Shown here: positions 8,190-16,171 of the stretch, in pieces | Layout: each line of letters opens with the position of its first letter | Position numbering within the stretch: position 1 is the first letter of the stretch | Assembly (NCBI GenBank): GCA_030647555.1 | Contig: JAUSJG010000026.1 | Location: forward strand, 1 to 38,746 | Direction: 5' to 3' | DNA from: a bacterium | Lineage (GTDB): Bacteria; Patescibacteriota; Andersenbacteria; UBA10190; CAIZMI01 | Length of the DNA stretch: 38,746 bases | Program-made: the position numbers and the translations under genes | The notes under the pieces: model-generated | Told to the model about the DNA's origin: nothing | The model's input: only the letters and a program-made list of their open reading frames with translations | Database searches by the model: none

Positions 8190-8942
8190 TCAAACTCTTT
8201 GAAAAACAAATAGATGCTCATGCATTATTAGTAAAAAATTTGATTCTCTTGATTTATTAACCCAAAAACCAGTAGCTTTGCAGTTGAACTGCCTTTTTAT
8301 TATGTCTTCTTTCAAAACAAAGCCTACATCTAAAAACTTTTGCATAACTTTAAAGGCAAGGGGTTGATACATTTTGTTACGCCTTGTGTCACCTATTAAT
8401 ATTGCGCAATACTTTCCAGTCTTTAAAACTCTATATAGTTCCTTGGCGACTTTTCCCATTTCATCAACAAAATCATCAATTCCATGAATATTAGATAAAT
8501 CTTCTTTTATTTTTCCTTCACTATATTTAATAATGTCTACATATGGTGGGTGCGTAAGAATAAAGTCAATGCTTTCATCATTGGCCTTACTAAGGTCTCT
8601 GGCGTCTCTTTTTAATACCTTCTGCCAAGCTTTATTCTCTACTTTAAACGCAAGACTTTTTTTCGTTCGTTCAAGAGCAACATCATTTACATCAGAGCAA
8701 ATGATATTTCTGTTTAATATCTTTGCTTCAATCGCAGTTGTCCCTCCTCCAATCATGGGATCAAGCAAGACGTCACCCTCTTTCGAATAACGTAAAATAA
8801 GGTTGCGAGCTACTTCGGGCGACCAATTACCTCGCCAATCTGATGTATGAGTCGCCCAATTGCCTCGTCTTGGAAATGCCCAAACTGTCGTACATTCTAG
8901 TTCAAATTCGTCTGGATTAAGTTTCTTTTCTTTTTCAGACAT
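8190..8942 (-). CDS. DNA methyltransferase (amino-methylase) of the type II R-M system
   Basis: 250 residues. SAM-binding motif I is DPMIGGGTT at 61-69 and the catalytic motif IV is THPPY at 130-134, a variant of D/N/S-PPY. Motif I precedes motif IV, so this is not the common beta class. The family transfers a methyl group from S-adenosylmethionine to an adenine N6 or cytosine N4. The ATG follows the endonuclease stop without a gap (TAAATG), so the two are translated together. As the second methylase of the system it may modify the other strand of the site or single-stranded DNA; that is inferred. Target sequence cannot be read. Confidence 0.88.
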   Translation of the reverse strand: MSEKEKKLNPDEFELECTTVWAFPRRGNWATHTSDWRGNWSPEVARNLILRYSKEGDVLLDPMIGGGTTAIEAKILNRNIICSDVNDVALERTKKSLAFKVENKAWQKVLKRDARDLSKANDESIDFILTHPPYVDIIKYSEGKIKEDLSNIHGIDDFVDEMGKVAKELYRVLKTGKYCAILIGDTRRNKMYQPLAFKVMQKFLDVGFVLKEDIIKRQFNCKATGFWVNKSRESNFLLIMHEHLFVFQRV

Positions 8943-9701
8943 TTAAACAATCTTATATTTTTTAGATTTAACTAATTTAATAGAATCGTAATTGTTTTTA
9001 TCGGTAAACTTATATTGCCAAATTAAGTATTCATCTATTCTTTTTTCGAAAAATAACAAGAAAACTTCTTTTTTTGTATGTTCTGTCCATTGTCTGTATG
9101 GATAATACAATTGCCTAATGATTGTATTTTTAGTAGACGAATTTTTAGCTTCTATCAAAACAACTTTATCTTTTCCTTCATAACCAGCATCAACTTCTGT
9201 CTGGACTCCTTTTGTTTCAATTGTGTCATTACCAATTTTATAACTAAACTCAGGTGTATACTTTCTCCCCCTAATTGTTAGTACGAGGGAGGAATCTTCC
9301 ATAAATGTTCTGATGAGGCTTGAGGCATAAGCAAAATCAAGGTGTTGCATCTCAGAATTTCCGATTTTTGCCGTATCTAAATCAAAATCTAGCTTGGTAT
9401 TATAAATCTCAGCTTCACTTTTAATTTCTGGGATATCAACATATCCCTCCCCTTTTACAATTACATATTGGCCATTTTTGACTGGCAACAAGACTAACCT
9501 ATTTTCTTTCATTATTTCTGGAACACTTTCCCTTGTATCCATCTTGCATAAAATCCGGACTTCTTTTTCTGTTGTGTTTTTAAAATCTTGAACAGATTTT
9601 TTTATATCTTTTGCGGATAAATAGAATGGTAGTTTAGAAAAATTATGTTCTAAGATTTTATTATCCTCAAATATTTTTATCCAAGAATTATTGTTGGCCA
9701 T
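8943..9701 (-). CDS. Type II restriction endonuclease, PD-(D/E)xK fold
   Basis: 252 residues. The catalytic pattern is Asp171 in VDAGYEG and Glu184-Ala-Lys186 in LIEAKN, a PD-(D/E)xK nuclease core for magnesium-dependent cleavage; RQLYYPYRQW follows, as in many related restriction enzymes. The N-terminal 130 residues probably recognise DNA. It sits between two methylases, five bases after the first and directly against the second, an order that ensures methylase is made first. Family assignment rests on the motif and the context; the recognition sequence is not known. Confidence 0.85.
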   Translation of the reverse strand: MANNNSWIKIFEDNKILEHNFSKLPFYLSAKDIKKSVQDFKNTTEKEVRILCKMDTRESVPEIMKENRLVLLPVKNGQYVIVKGEGYVDIPEIKSEAEIYNTKLDFDLDTAKIGNSEMQHLDFAYASSLIRTFMEDSSLVLTIRGRKYTPEFSYKIGNDTIETKGVQTEVDAGYEGKDKVVLIEAKNSSTKNTIIRQLYYPYRQWTEHTKKEVFLLFFEKRIDEYLIWQYKFTDKNNYDSIKLVKSKKYKIV

Positions 9702-9706
9702 AGATT

Positions 9707-10663
9707 TTAATAATTAATTATTAAGCTCTCTGTGATTTTTCCTCGTTTAGAACCATTAGAATTAATGGCTCTGCCCGCCTGAACTTTTGTAATATTTACA
9801 CCTTTGATTCCAGAATATATTTCTTTTATAAATGGGGTATCGGAGTTTGAAAGCATAACGAAGCATCCTCTTTTATGTAATTCAACAAATGTGTCACGAA
9901 GCTCCATTTGTTCTTTTTCAAGAAACATCTTGGCCGTATAAGACGTAAATGATGCGGTCTTGCTAACCGGATAATATGGTGGATCAAAATAGATAAAATC
10001 GCTTTTTTGGGCTTCTCCTAAAATCGCTTTGTAGTCTTGGTGTTTAATTTCAATATCTTGAAGCGCCTTTGAAACTTTTTGTAAATTACCCTCGTCACAA
10101 ATACGCGGATTGGTGTATTTGCCAAACGGTACATTAAACTTACCCTTCCCATTAACTCTATATAAACCGTTAAAACATGTTCGATTGAGGAATATAAACC
10201 GAGAAGCCACAGCAACGTCGCTTAATTTATTTGGGTCCTGAGCACGAATCTTTAGAAAATATTCCTTATTAGTTTTGTGTTTCTTTAGAGAGACGATCAA
10301 CTTCTCAAGATCATTCTTGATTACATTGTACGTAATAATAAGTTCTTTGTTTAAGTCAGAAAGAAATCCTTTTTCAGGAAGCAAGTCAAAAAAAACTGCT
10401 CCTCCACCCACAAATGGTTCAAAGTACCTATTTTTTTTAGGATCAAATTTTTCTGGCGGATAAAGATTCATTCTTTTGAATTGTTCAAGGAGCTGGCGCT
10501 TACCGCCAACCCATTTAACAAACGGCTTTGGTTTTTCTGCAATAATTCGCGCTGAATCATCAAACAGATTTGTTTTATCAGCAAGAGAATAGACTCGACG
10601 CGCAAAAATCGAGTTAATATCGAATCGTTTTTGAATGTTTAGAACTGCTTCTTTTGTCGTCAT
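9707..10663 (-). CDS. Dam-type N6-adenine DNA methyltransferase (alpha class)
   Basis: 318 residues from the ATG; an upstream GTG would add 13. Motif X is FVKWVGGKRQLL (about 48-59), motif I is FEPFVGGGAVFF (81-92) and the catalytic motif IV is DPPY (227-230), with NRTCFNGLYRVN between them, all as in Dam/DpnM/MboI methylases. The N-terminal 45 residues are an extension not needed for catalysis. Alpha-class enzymes of this kind often methylate GATC, but the target here is inferred only. A TATAGT box near 10705 could drive the three-gene operon; no good -35 is seen. Downstream lie the endonuclease and a second methylase. Confidence 0.9.
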   Translation of the reverse strand: MTTKEAVLNIQKRFDINSIFARRVYSLADKTNLFDDSARIIAEKPKPFVKWVGGKRQLLEQFKRMNLYPPEKFDPKKNRYFEPFVGGGAVFFDLLPEKGFLSDLNKELIITYNVIKNDLEKLIVSLKKHKTNKEYFLKIRAQDPNKLSDVAVASRFIFLNRTCFNGLYRVNGKGKFNVPFGKYTNPRICDEGNLQKVSKALQDIEIKHQDYKAILGEAQKSDFIYFDPPYYPVSKTASFTSYTAKMFLEKEQMELRDTFVELHKRGCFVMLSNSDTPFIKEIYSGIKGVNITKVQAGRAINSNGSKRGKITESLIINY

Positions 10664-10758
10664 GAATTCATTGTTAATCTCAAGTTTTACGCAATATGTC
10701 ACTTACTATACCCACAAACACAAGTATACATCTAAAAATTGTTTTGTTTTACCGGCGT

Positions 10759-10886
10759 TTTTTTTGGGGGGGTGGCGGTGGACGGGACGACGACAGGACG
10801 GAGATTGCTTCGGCGCTGAAGCGCCTCGCAAAGACTGACGACTGACGGAACCCATCCTCGCCTTCCCTTGAATAAGGGAAGGAATG
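10759..10886. repeat. Composite repeat at the 3' end of metK
   Basis: From left to right: a T8-G6 tract followed by GGCGGTGGACGGGACGACG, a GCTTCGGCGC / GCGCCTCGC hairpin with GCAAAGACTGACG, and a CCTTCCCTT / AAGGGAAGG palindrome with its AACCCATCCTCG flank. The last element runs into the metK stop codon. All three modules recur elsewhere in the window. No gene is seen. Confidence 0.65.
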
Positions 10887-10891
10887 CTCGA

Positions 10892-12001
10892 CTACACCAC
10901 TTTTTCCCACGAAAATTCTGGTTTTCCGAAATGCCCGTACGCGGCGGTTTTTTGGAAGATTGGTTTTCTTAGATTTAATCTTTCTATTATTGCCGCGGGG
11001 CGGAAATCTATTTTTGCCACAAATTTCTCGATTTCTTCTTTGGGTTTTATTTCCGTTCCGAATGTTTCCACCATCACACTCACCGGCTGGGCCACGCCGA
11101 TGGCGTAGGCGAGTTGCACTTCACAGCGCTGCGCCATTCCTTTCTTTACAACCGACAACGCCACTTGCCGGGCGGCGTAGGCACCGGAACGATCCACTTT
11201 CGTGGCATCCTTGCCGGAAAATGCGCCCCCGCCGTGTCGTGCCCAACCGCCGTACGTGTCCACAATTATTTTCCTGCCCGTGACACCCGAATCCCCCACC
11301 GGCCCACCGATGACAAAACGTCCGGTTGGATTAATGAGAATCTGCACTTTTTTGGCGAGCAGTTTTGCGGGAACAACCGGATCGATGACGAATTTTTTGA
11401 TCGCTTTTCGCAAATCATTTAGCGAGATGTTTGGATCGTGTTGCGCCGAAACAACAATGGCTGTGATTTCTTTCGGCACGTTTCCTTCATATCGTACTGT
11501 CACCTGTGTTTTACCGTCGGGCCTAAGCCATGACAATTGACCGGTTTTACGAACTTTTGTGAGTTGGCGCGCGAGGCGATGCGCCAAACTGATGGGAAGC
11601 GGCAGAAAATCATTTGTCTGCAAATCGGCGTAGCCGAACATCATCCCCTGATCGCCGGCGCCGATTTCGCCGTTGCGCTTACCCACACCGCGCGCGATGT
11701 CGCCGGATTGTTTTGACAGCGCCACGTGCACTAATGCTTGGTCGGCAGTGAAAATAAGTTTTTCGTCACGATAACCAATATCGCGAATCACGCGACGCGC
11801 GATTTTTTCCGCGTCGATCTCGGCGTTGGAAGTTAGTTCGCCCAAAATAAATACTTTGTTGTCTTTGACGGCGGTTTCCACGCCGACACGTGAATTGGGA
11901 TCTTGCTTTAGACAGGCGTCTAAAATGGCGTCGGAAATTTGATCACAGATTTTATCCGGGTGACCTTCTGTTACCGACTCTGACGAAAATACGAATGACA
12001 T
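10892..12001 (-). CDS. metK: S-adenosylmethionine synthetase
   Basis: 369 residues from the ATG before [16 protein letters not shown]; the frame continues upstream but the family starts here. Makes S-adenosylmethionine from methionine and ATP in the cytosol. Seen motifs: the N-terminal GHPDK ATP-binding segment, [12 protein letters not shown] (the hexapeptide signature) and GGGAFSGKD (P-loop-like signature). All are intact and the length is close to usual (about 380). The product feeds the two DNA methylases just downstream on the same strand as well as general methylation. A SAM-I riboswitch with a terminator in the leader gives feedback control. The TAG stop is fused to a dispersed palindromic repeat. 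Confidence 0.97.
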   Translation of the reverse strand: MSFVFSSESVTEGHPDKICDQISDAILDACLKQDPNSRVGVETAVKDNKVFILGELTSNAEIDAEKIARRVIRDIGYRDEKLIFTADQALVHVALSKQSGDIARGVGKRNGEIGAGDQGMMFGYADLQTNDFLPLPISLAHRLARQLTKVRKTGQLSWLRPDGKTQVTVRYEGNVPKEITAIVVSAQHDPNISLNDLRKAIKKFVIDPVVPAKLLAKKVQILINPTGRFVIGGPVGDSGVTGRKIIVDTYGGWARHGGGAFSGKDATKVDRSGAYAARQVALSVVKKGMAQRCEVQLAYAIGVAQPVSVMVETFGTEIKPKEEIEKFVAKIDFRPAAIIERLNLRKPIFQKTAAYGHFGKPEFSWEKVV

Positions 12002-12013
12002 AATATTTCTTGT

Positions 12014-12046
12014 TAAAAATAAACGAATCGCTCCCAAATAGGAGCG
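12014..12046 (-). terminator. Riboswitch expression-platform terminator
   Basis: CGCTCC-N6-GGAGCG hairpin followed by ATTCGTTTATTTTT, between the SAM aptamer and the metK start. It is a classic intrinsic terminator placed to switch off metK when SAM is bound. Confidence 0.85.
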
Positions 12047-12056
12047 CTAATGAATT

Positions 12057-12160
12057 AGACATCTTTCCCATTTGGGCTGAAGGTGGCACCTTGACGTTTG
12101 TGTTAGGTTGCCGGAGCACTGTTAACGGGCCAGTTCCCTGATGCTCGCTCTTGATGCGTA
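12057..12160 (-). promoter_or_regulatory. SAM-I (S-box) riboswitch of metK
   Basis: The leader shows the conserved S-box blocks in order: GCATCAAGAG (P1 and start of P2), AGGGAACTGGCCC (kink-turn region), CCGGCAACC, AAGGTGCCA, a CCCAAATGGG P4 hairpin and AAAGATG, whose GATG closes P1 with the initial CATC. It lies between a promoter and a terminator and directly before the SAM synthetase gene. High SAM should stabilise the aptamer and allow the terminator to form. Assignment to SAM-I rather than the related SAM-IV is from the block order only. Confidence 0.92.
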
Positions 12161-12175
12161 TTGATTTGTGAGTTT

Positions 12176-12204
12176 ATTATAGCGGATATTTTGGCGGATG
12201 GAAA
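12176..12204 (-). promoter_or_regulatory. metK promoter
   Basis: TATAAT (-10), a 17-base spacer and TTTCCA (-35, four of six consensus bases). The start of transcription would fall about 15 bases before the riboswitch. Confidence 0.75.
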
Positions 12205-12207
12205 TGA

Positions 12208-12312
12208 GGCGACAGATTCCTGCTCACGGGCAGGAATGACATGACGGTGGCGACACGGAGATTGCCTCCACCCTTCGCCTCTTGGCTACGGAGTGGCAGG
12301 CGCAAAGACGAC
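12208..12312. repeat. Palindromic repeats upstream of the metK promoter
   Basis: ATTCCTGCTCACGGGCAGGAAT (near 12216) belongs to the same family as the two copies at 6089 and 6239. It is followed by GGAGATTGCCTCCACCC...GGCAGGCGCAAAGACG, a relative of the GAGATTGC...GCAAAGAC elements at 10800 and 28410. The remaining bases to 12359 hold nothing recognisable. Confidence 0.65.
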
Positions 12313-12359
12313 GCGGTTGATTGCTTTGGTCCGCCGGCTGATGAGAACAGGCGTGAGAG

Positions 12360-14381
12360 CTATTTTACGGTTTCTACGGACAGCTCTTTTTCCGTGGCCG
12401 TGTTGGTGCCATCTACCACTTCAGAGCGATTATAATCGGTACCATATGGACTACTTAAGTCTTTCGGTGGCATTTTGATCGTGTATTTTAGCTGATACAT
12501 TTTGCCGTCCGTCGAATAAGAATAATCCGTCTTGGTATAGGCATCTTTTGGAAGCGCTGTGACAAACGCGCGATCCAATTGAATCTTTGCGTCTAAACTG
12601 CGCAAGCTGAAATCTTTCGGATCTTTGATTGGCGAAGACGCCGGAACATCCGCCACTTTCTTCAAAAGATCAGAAAGTGCTGCCGGGTATTTACCGGTGC
12701 GGTCGAAATAATATTCTAGGCCCGTACGAATATCACGGATGTTGCCAACTTGTTTCCCAAGATTGATTTGATCGATTGATTGACCGGTGACAAGCGATGT
12801 TGCTTCATCCACAGAAATTGTTGGGCTTGGCGCGGTGGCGGTAAACTTCTGATTGATTTGTGACAATCCAACGGAAACACCTAGACGATATTGTTTCCCT
12901 TGCATTTTTTGGACGCTATCCGGCGGAACGAGACGCAAGGAATAGGAAAATTTGCGTGGCGTAAAATCTTTTTGATCGACCCAGAGTTCCATGGTGATAT
13001 TTTTTTGCAAGATGCCGTACACTTGTTGAAATTCCTCTCCCTGCAAATATGTCGCCGTTGCTTCATTGAATTTAATCAACGAATCTTTGCCAAACTCTTT
13101 TTCCATTGTGTCCGTTAGACTCTTGTAAAACGCGGCGCTCTTTTTAAGATCGAGTTGAATAACATAGTGATAAAAAGTACCTTCCGCGGTTTTTTCCTTT
13201 GGCAATTCCTTAGTGACCAAGATTAGATTATTTTCTTTCAGAATTTTGAAGAACAACTTATATTGTTGCAGCGCTTTTACATTTTCCGCGTCCAGTTTGG
13301 CTGTGTCTTCATTCGACCAACCCCACGAATCTAAGTCGTCTTTTGTCGCCTTTATCCATTTTCCTTTCAAAGAAGCGAGGTCGAAGAAACCAAGTGATGG
13401 CGCCTCGGTGATTCGGGCGTAGTATTCCATGTTTTTACTGATTATATCCAACCCGCCGGCAAACGAACTGCCGCCCATTGTTACTTTACCTGAACCACTG
13501 AAGGCGTTATCCGCGCCCTTTGTAGATTCCACGTCGCTTTGACCGGAAAGATTTATTTTGGCGTCAATTTCAACGGGCAAGTATTGGTAAATTGTGTCGA
13601 CGCCAAACGTAACCGGGTAAGGAGAAGTACTCGCAGGTTTCACGTTTATCGAAAAGATTGATGATGTGGGATCAATTTCAATCAACCTATTTTTGATCGT
13701 CTTTGGTGGAAAATTTTTATTGGTTTTTACTAATTCGTCGTAACCTTTTTGGGCGGCCTGTGTAACAGAATCGGTTTCTAGTTGAATATGCAGCAGAAAA
13801 CTGGCGCCACCTTGTTCCTGACGGTAGCCATATTGTTGTCCCGTTAACGGATCAATGACTTCTTGTTTATCAATTACCGCGTCCGCGAGATTGGTAGGAT
13901 AAGTTTTGTGATTGTGTTTATAAGTTGCGAGCTCTTCCATAATATTGCTCGCCACCCGCATTCTCTCACGATCGCGATCGACCGCTTTTGATTGCTCCGC
14001 TACCTTCGGCGCCTCAAGGACCATTGGTAACGCGCCTGGATCACGTGGCTCGGAACGAAAGGTTATTTCTGCGTCATATTTGGCCGATTTAACCGTTGGT
14101 ACGTTGTCCAACATTTTACTAATCACCTGGTCGGGCAAAAGAGCGGGCTGAAACGGGTTCCAACCAAAGGCAAAATAGGCGATACCTACCCCAACAACCA
14201 CCAAAACAACGACAATAAGTAAGAGAACAGGAAAAAAGACGGAACCATGTTTTTGTGGTTGTTCAGACTGAAGCGGTGGCGGCGCGAAATTGTTTGGATC
14301 CATTGAAATACCCTCTGCCGGTGAAACATCAACAGGATTTTGATTAGCTACGACTGGCGGAACAATATTTTCAGAGTCCAT
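12360..14381 (-). CDS. Membrane-anchored surface protein with two pseudopilin-like segments
   Basis: 673 residues: a proline-rich cytoplasmic N-terminus (1-45), one membrane helix (about 48-72, FFPVLLLIVVVLVVVGVGIA) and a large external part. Residues about 142-188 (NIMEELATYKHNHKTYPTNL, then DPLTGQQYGYRQ) and about 553-640 (NIRDIRTGLEYYFDRTGKYP, then a YSYSTDGKMYQLKYTI strand) both look like the soluble part of type II secretion or type IV pseudopilins, but without their N-terminal helix. The middle (YYARITEAPSLGFFDLASLK) resembles lipoprotein-like beta domains. Function is unknown; an external scaffold or adhesin is an inference. TAAAAT lies five bases before the ATG. Confidence 0.75.
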   Translation of the reverse strand: MDSENIVPPVVANQNPVDVSPAEGISMDPNNFAPPPLQSEQPQKHGSVFFPVLLLIVVVLVVVGVGIAYFAFGWNPFQPALLPDQVISKMLDNVPTVKSAKYDAEITFRSEPRDPGALPMVLEAPKVAEQSKAVDRDRERMRVASNIMEELATYKHNHKTYPTNLADAVIDKQEVIDPLTGQQYGYRQEQGGASFLLHIQLETDSVTQAAQKGYDELVKTNKNFPPKTIKNRLIEIDPTSSIFSINVKPASTSPYPVTFGVDTIYQYLPVEIDAKINLSGQSDVESTKGADNAFSGSGKVTMGGSSFAGGLDIISKNMEYYARITEAPSLGFFDLASLKGKWIKATKDDLDSWGWSNEDTAKLDAENVKALQQYKLFFKILKENNLILVTKELPKEKTAEGTFYHYVIQLDLKKSAAFYKSLTDTMEKEFGKDSLIKFNEATATYLQGEEFQQVYGILQKNITMELWVDQKDFTPRKFSYSLRLVPPDSVQKMQGKQYRLGVSVGLSQINQKFTATAPSPTISVDEATSLVTGQSIDQINLGKQVGNIRDIRTGLEYYFDRTGKYPAALSDLLKKVADVPASSPIKDPKDFSLRSLDAKIQLDRAFVTALPKDAYTKTDYSYSTDGKMYQLKYTIKMPPKDLSSPYGTDYNRSEVVDGTNTATEKELSVETVK

Positions 14382-14449
14382 AATGTATTTTAATTTTAAT
14401 ATGTTTATTCTAACACTAGTTTATGATTGCGACTAATTCATTGGCGACA

Positions 14450-14698
14450 ACGACGGATTCCTGTTTCCACACTTCGCACAAGGCTACGCGGGACAGAGGA
14501 CAGGAATGACACGGCGGGTATACAACGAAACGCATCCCCGTCCCGATGGCGACATCTTTAAAGCCAATCGGGTTCCGGCCCCGGCCTTGGCCAGTGACGG
14601 ACCCTCGCGACGCGACGAAAATCCACCACTGCCCTTTGCTTATCAAAGCAACACCGCCGAAGCGTGTGCAATTTGGGTAAAGGAGGGAGACGACACGA
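14450..14698. repeat. Repeat cluster filling the gap before rhuM
   Basis: Three modules: ATTCCTGT...ACAGGAAT (near 14458), GGGTTCCGGCC...GACGGACCC (near 14567) and ACACCGCCGAAGCGTGTGCAA with GGAGGGAGACGACACGA (near 14652). The last is a close copy of the element at 21640, and it ends exactly at the TAG stop of rhuM. A weak open frame on the minus strand across this area is made of repeats and is not taken as a gene. Confidence 0.65.
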
Positions 14699-15754
14699 CT
14701 ATTTTTTCTTCTTAATTTCTAATAACTTTTTTACCTCGCGGTCAAAGTCGGAAATATAGTTTTTGTCTTGCTCTTTTCTGAATTCTTCATATTCTTTTTC
14801 CGCCAAAGCGACCGCCACCTCATGACTGATTTTACCGCTGTTGCTTAAAATATCTTTCTCTGTAAATCGTAAAAAAGAATCTAATTTATTCACCCAATCT
14901 TTCATGTGCATCACAATCCCCTTTTGTGCCTGCATTTCCGCGAATTCAAGATACAACGAAACAATCCTGTTTAATCCATCAAGCTCCTTTTCGTCTAGAT
15001 AATTTTTTGCAATCGCAACATCGGTTTTTTGAATTGTTCCTTTTGGTGAATTTTTCCAGACAGTAAGTCCCATATTGGGTTTTTTACTACCAACTCTCCG
15101 GATGATAATTTCCGCCGCCGTTTGACCACTAATGGCAAAATGGAGTTTATTTTGCACGGTGGCAAAAAACAACTTAGTTATTTCCTCATTCGGATCATAA
15201 TCTGCACTACATTGAGCATAAATATCCGTGATTTTTTGGTAAAACCTACGCTCGCTGGAACGAATATTTCTGATACGTGCCAACTGTTCTTCAAAGTAAT
15301 CGTGACCAAAGGTGTAGTTGGGAGTTTTCAACCGCTCATCATCCATTGTAAATCCCTTAATAATGTATTCTTTTAATCGCTCCGTCGCCCAAATTCGGAA
15401 TTGTGTCGCCTGCGAACTATTAACCCTGTAGCCAACCGAAAGAATCGCATCGAGGTTGTAGAACTTTACAGATTGAGTTTGTGTTTTCCCCTCAAGGGCA
15501 CCATGTTGCGTGGTATGTTCCAAAATGGAACTAACCTGATCTTCAATCAATTCATCACTTTCAAAAATGTTTTTGAGATGCTTAGTAATGGCTGGCCTTT
15601 GCACACCAAACAAAATGGCGATCTTGTCTTGAGTCAGCCAGATATTTTCATTTCGTAAAAATATCTCCACTTTTACGTTGCCGTTCGGAGTGGTATAAAG
15701 CAAAAATTCCGTATAACTGTTATTCGGAACAATTTTATGTTTTTTGTAATTCAT
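14699..15754 (-). CDS. rhuM: RhuM family protein
   Basis: 351 residues, full length for the family. The N-terminal part has the RhuM signature (FLLYTTPNGNVKVEIFLRNE, NIWLTQDKIAILFGVQRPAI) with a helix-turn-helix-like KIAILFGVQRPAITKHLKNI. The C-terminal half is related to the Fic/Doc fold in annotation of this family, but no HPFxxGNGR motif is seen, so AMPylation should not be assumed. RhuM was first noted beside a Salmonella pathogenicity island and is common on genomic islands; its activity is not established. A promoter near 16022 and a large inverted-repeat leader precede it. It ends KKKK-TAG-TCG, like dinD. Confidence 0.85.
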   Translation of the reverse strand: MNYKKHKIVPNNSYTEFLLYTTPNGNVKVEIFLRNENIWLTQDKIAILFGVQRPAITKHLKNIFESDELIEDQVSSILEHTTQHGALEGKTQTQSVKFYNLDAILSVGYRVNSSQATQFRIWATERLKEYIIKGFTMDDERLKTPNYTFGHDYFEEQLARIRNIRSSERRFYQKITDIYAQCSADYDPNEEITKLFFATVQNKLHFAISGQTAAEIIIRRVGSKKPNMGLTVWKNSPKGTIQKTDVAIAKNYLDEKELDGLNRIVSLYLEFAEMQAQKGIVMHMKDWVNKLDSFLRFTEKDILSNSGKISHEVAVALAEKEYEEFRKEQDKNYISDFDREVKKLLEIKKKK

Positions 15755-15760
15755 ATACTA

Positions 15761-15976
15761 AGGGCTTGGTAATTAATAAACACTTCATCTTATGTCCAAT
15801 CCATCTCCGACCACCCTCCGCTCCGATGGAGCTACAGGGTGGCAGGCTACAACTGCTTCTCAATCAAAAATCTTTCATCGTACTTACAGTACACCTCGAG
15901 ATTTTTTCAATCAAAGACAGCTGTCTTTGAAGCGTATTGAACATAATATTGAAGCGTTTATTAATTACCAAGCCCT
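15761..15976 (-). promoter_or_regulatory. Inverted-repeat leader element E4 in front of rhuM
   Basis: Terminal arms of 27 bases (AGGGCTTGGTAATTAATAAA core) pair with one exception, which becomes a G-U pair in the RNA. The right arm in the gene direction ends six bases before the rhuM ATG. Inside are a CCACCCT/AGGGTGG hairpin, an AAAAATCT/AGATTTTT hairpin and the perfect palindrome TCAAAGACAGCTGTCTTTGA at 15911-15930. A promoter just upstream would transcribe the whole element as leader RNA. It could instead be a miniature transposable element. Confidence 0.6.
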
Positions 15977-16021
15977 AATAAAATTAATAATATATTGCTT
16001 TCCCCATTCGCTTTCAAAATT

Positions 16022-16050
16022 ATTATAAATCGTTCGTGTATTGTTTGCAA
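16022..16050 (-). promoter_or_regulatory. Promoter upstream of rhuM, twin of the dinD promoter
   Basis: TTGCAA, 17-base spacer, TATAAT. The spacer ends in ACACGAACGATT, identical to that of the dinD promoter at 17051-17079. The leader to the rhuM ATG would be about 260 bases and contains element E4. Confidence 0.7.
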
Positions 16051-16084
16051 GAAGCGCTAGACTCAAACAGCCAGAGTTCCACTC

Positions 16085-16171
16085 TTCCTTTTTTTGGGGA
16101 GACGGCGGACGACAACGCCGATCAGGGTCCGACCCTGCTCGGCAGGGACGGACCCTTTTGATGCGACGCGA
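16085..16171. repeat. T/G tract and GGGTCCG palindrome after dinD
   Basis: T7-G4 followed by AGACGGCGGACGACAACG, then a strong hairpin AGGGTCCG-A-CCCTGC / GCAGGG-A-CGGACCCT, then GATGCGACGCGA abutting the TAG stop of dinD. It may act as a transcription end signal, although the only T-run is in the gene itself. Confidence 0.6.

Noticed and set aside
12241-12435. Plus-strand frames across 12241-12478
   Set aside because: Repeat DNA plus the antisense of the 673-residue gene.
14416-14646. 76-codon minus-strand frame
   Set aside because: It runs through three dispersed palindromic repeats and has no protein-like composition or promoter.
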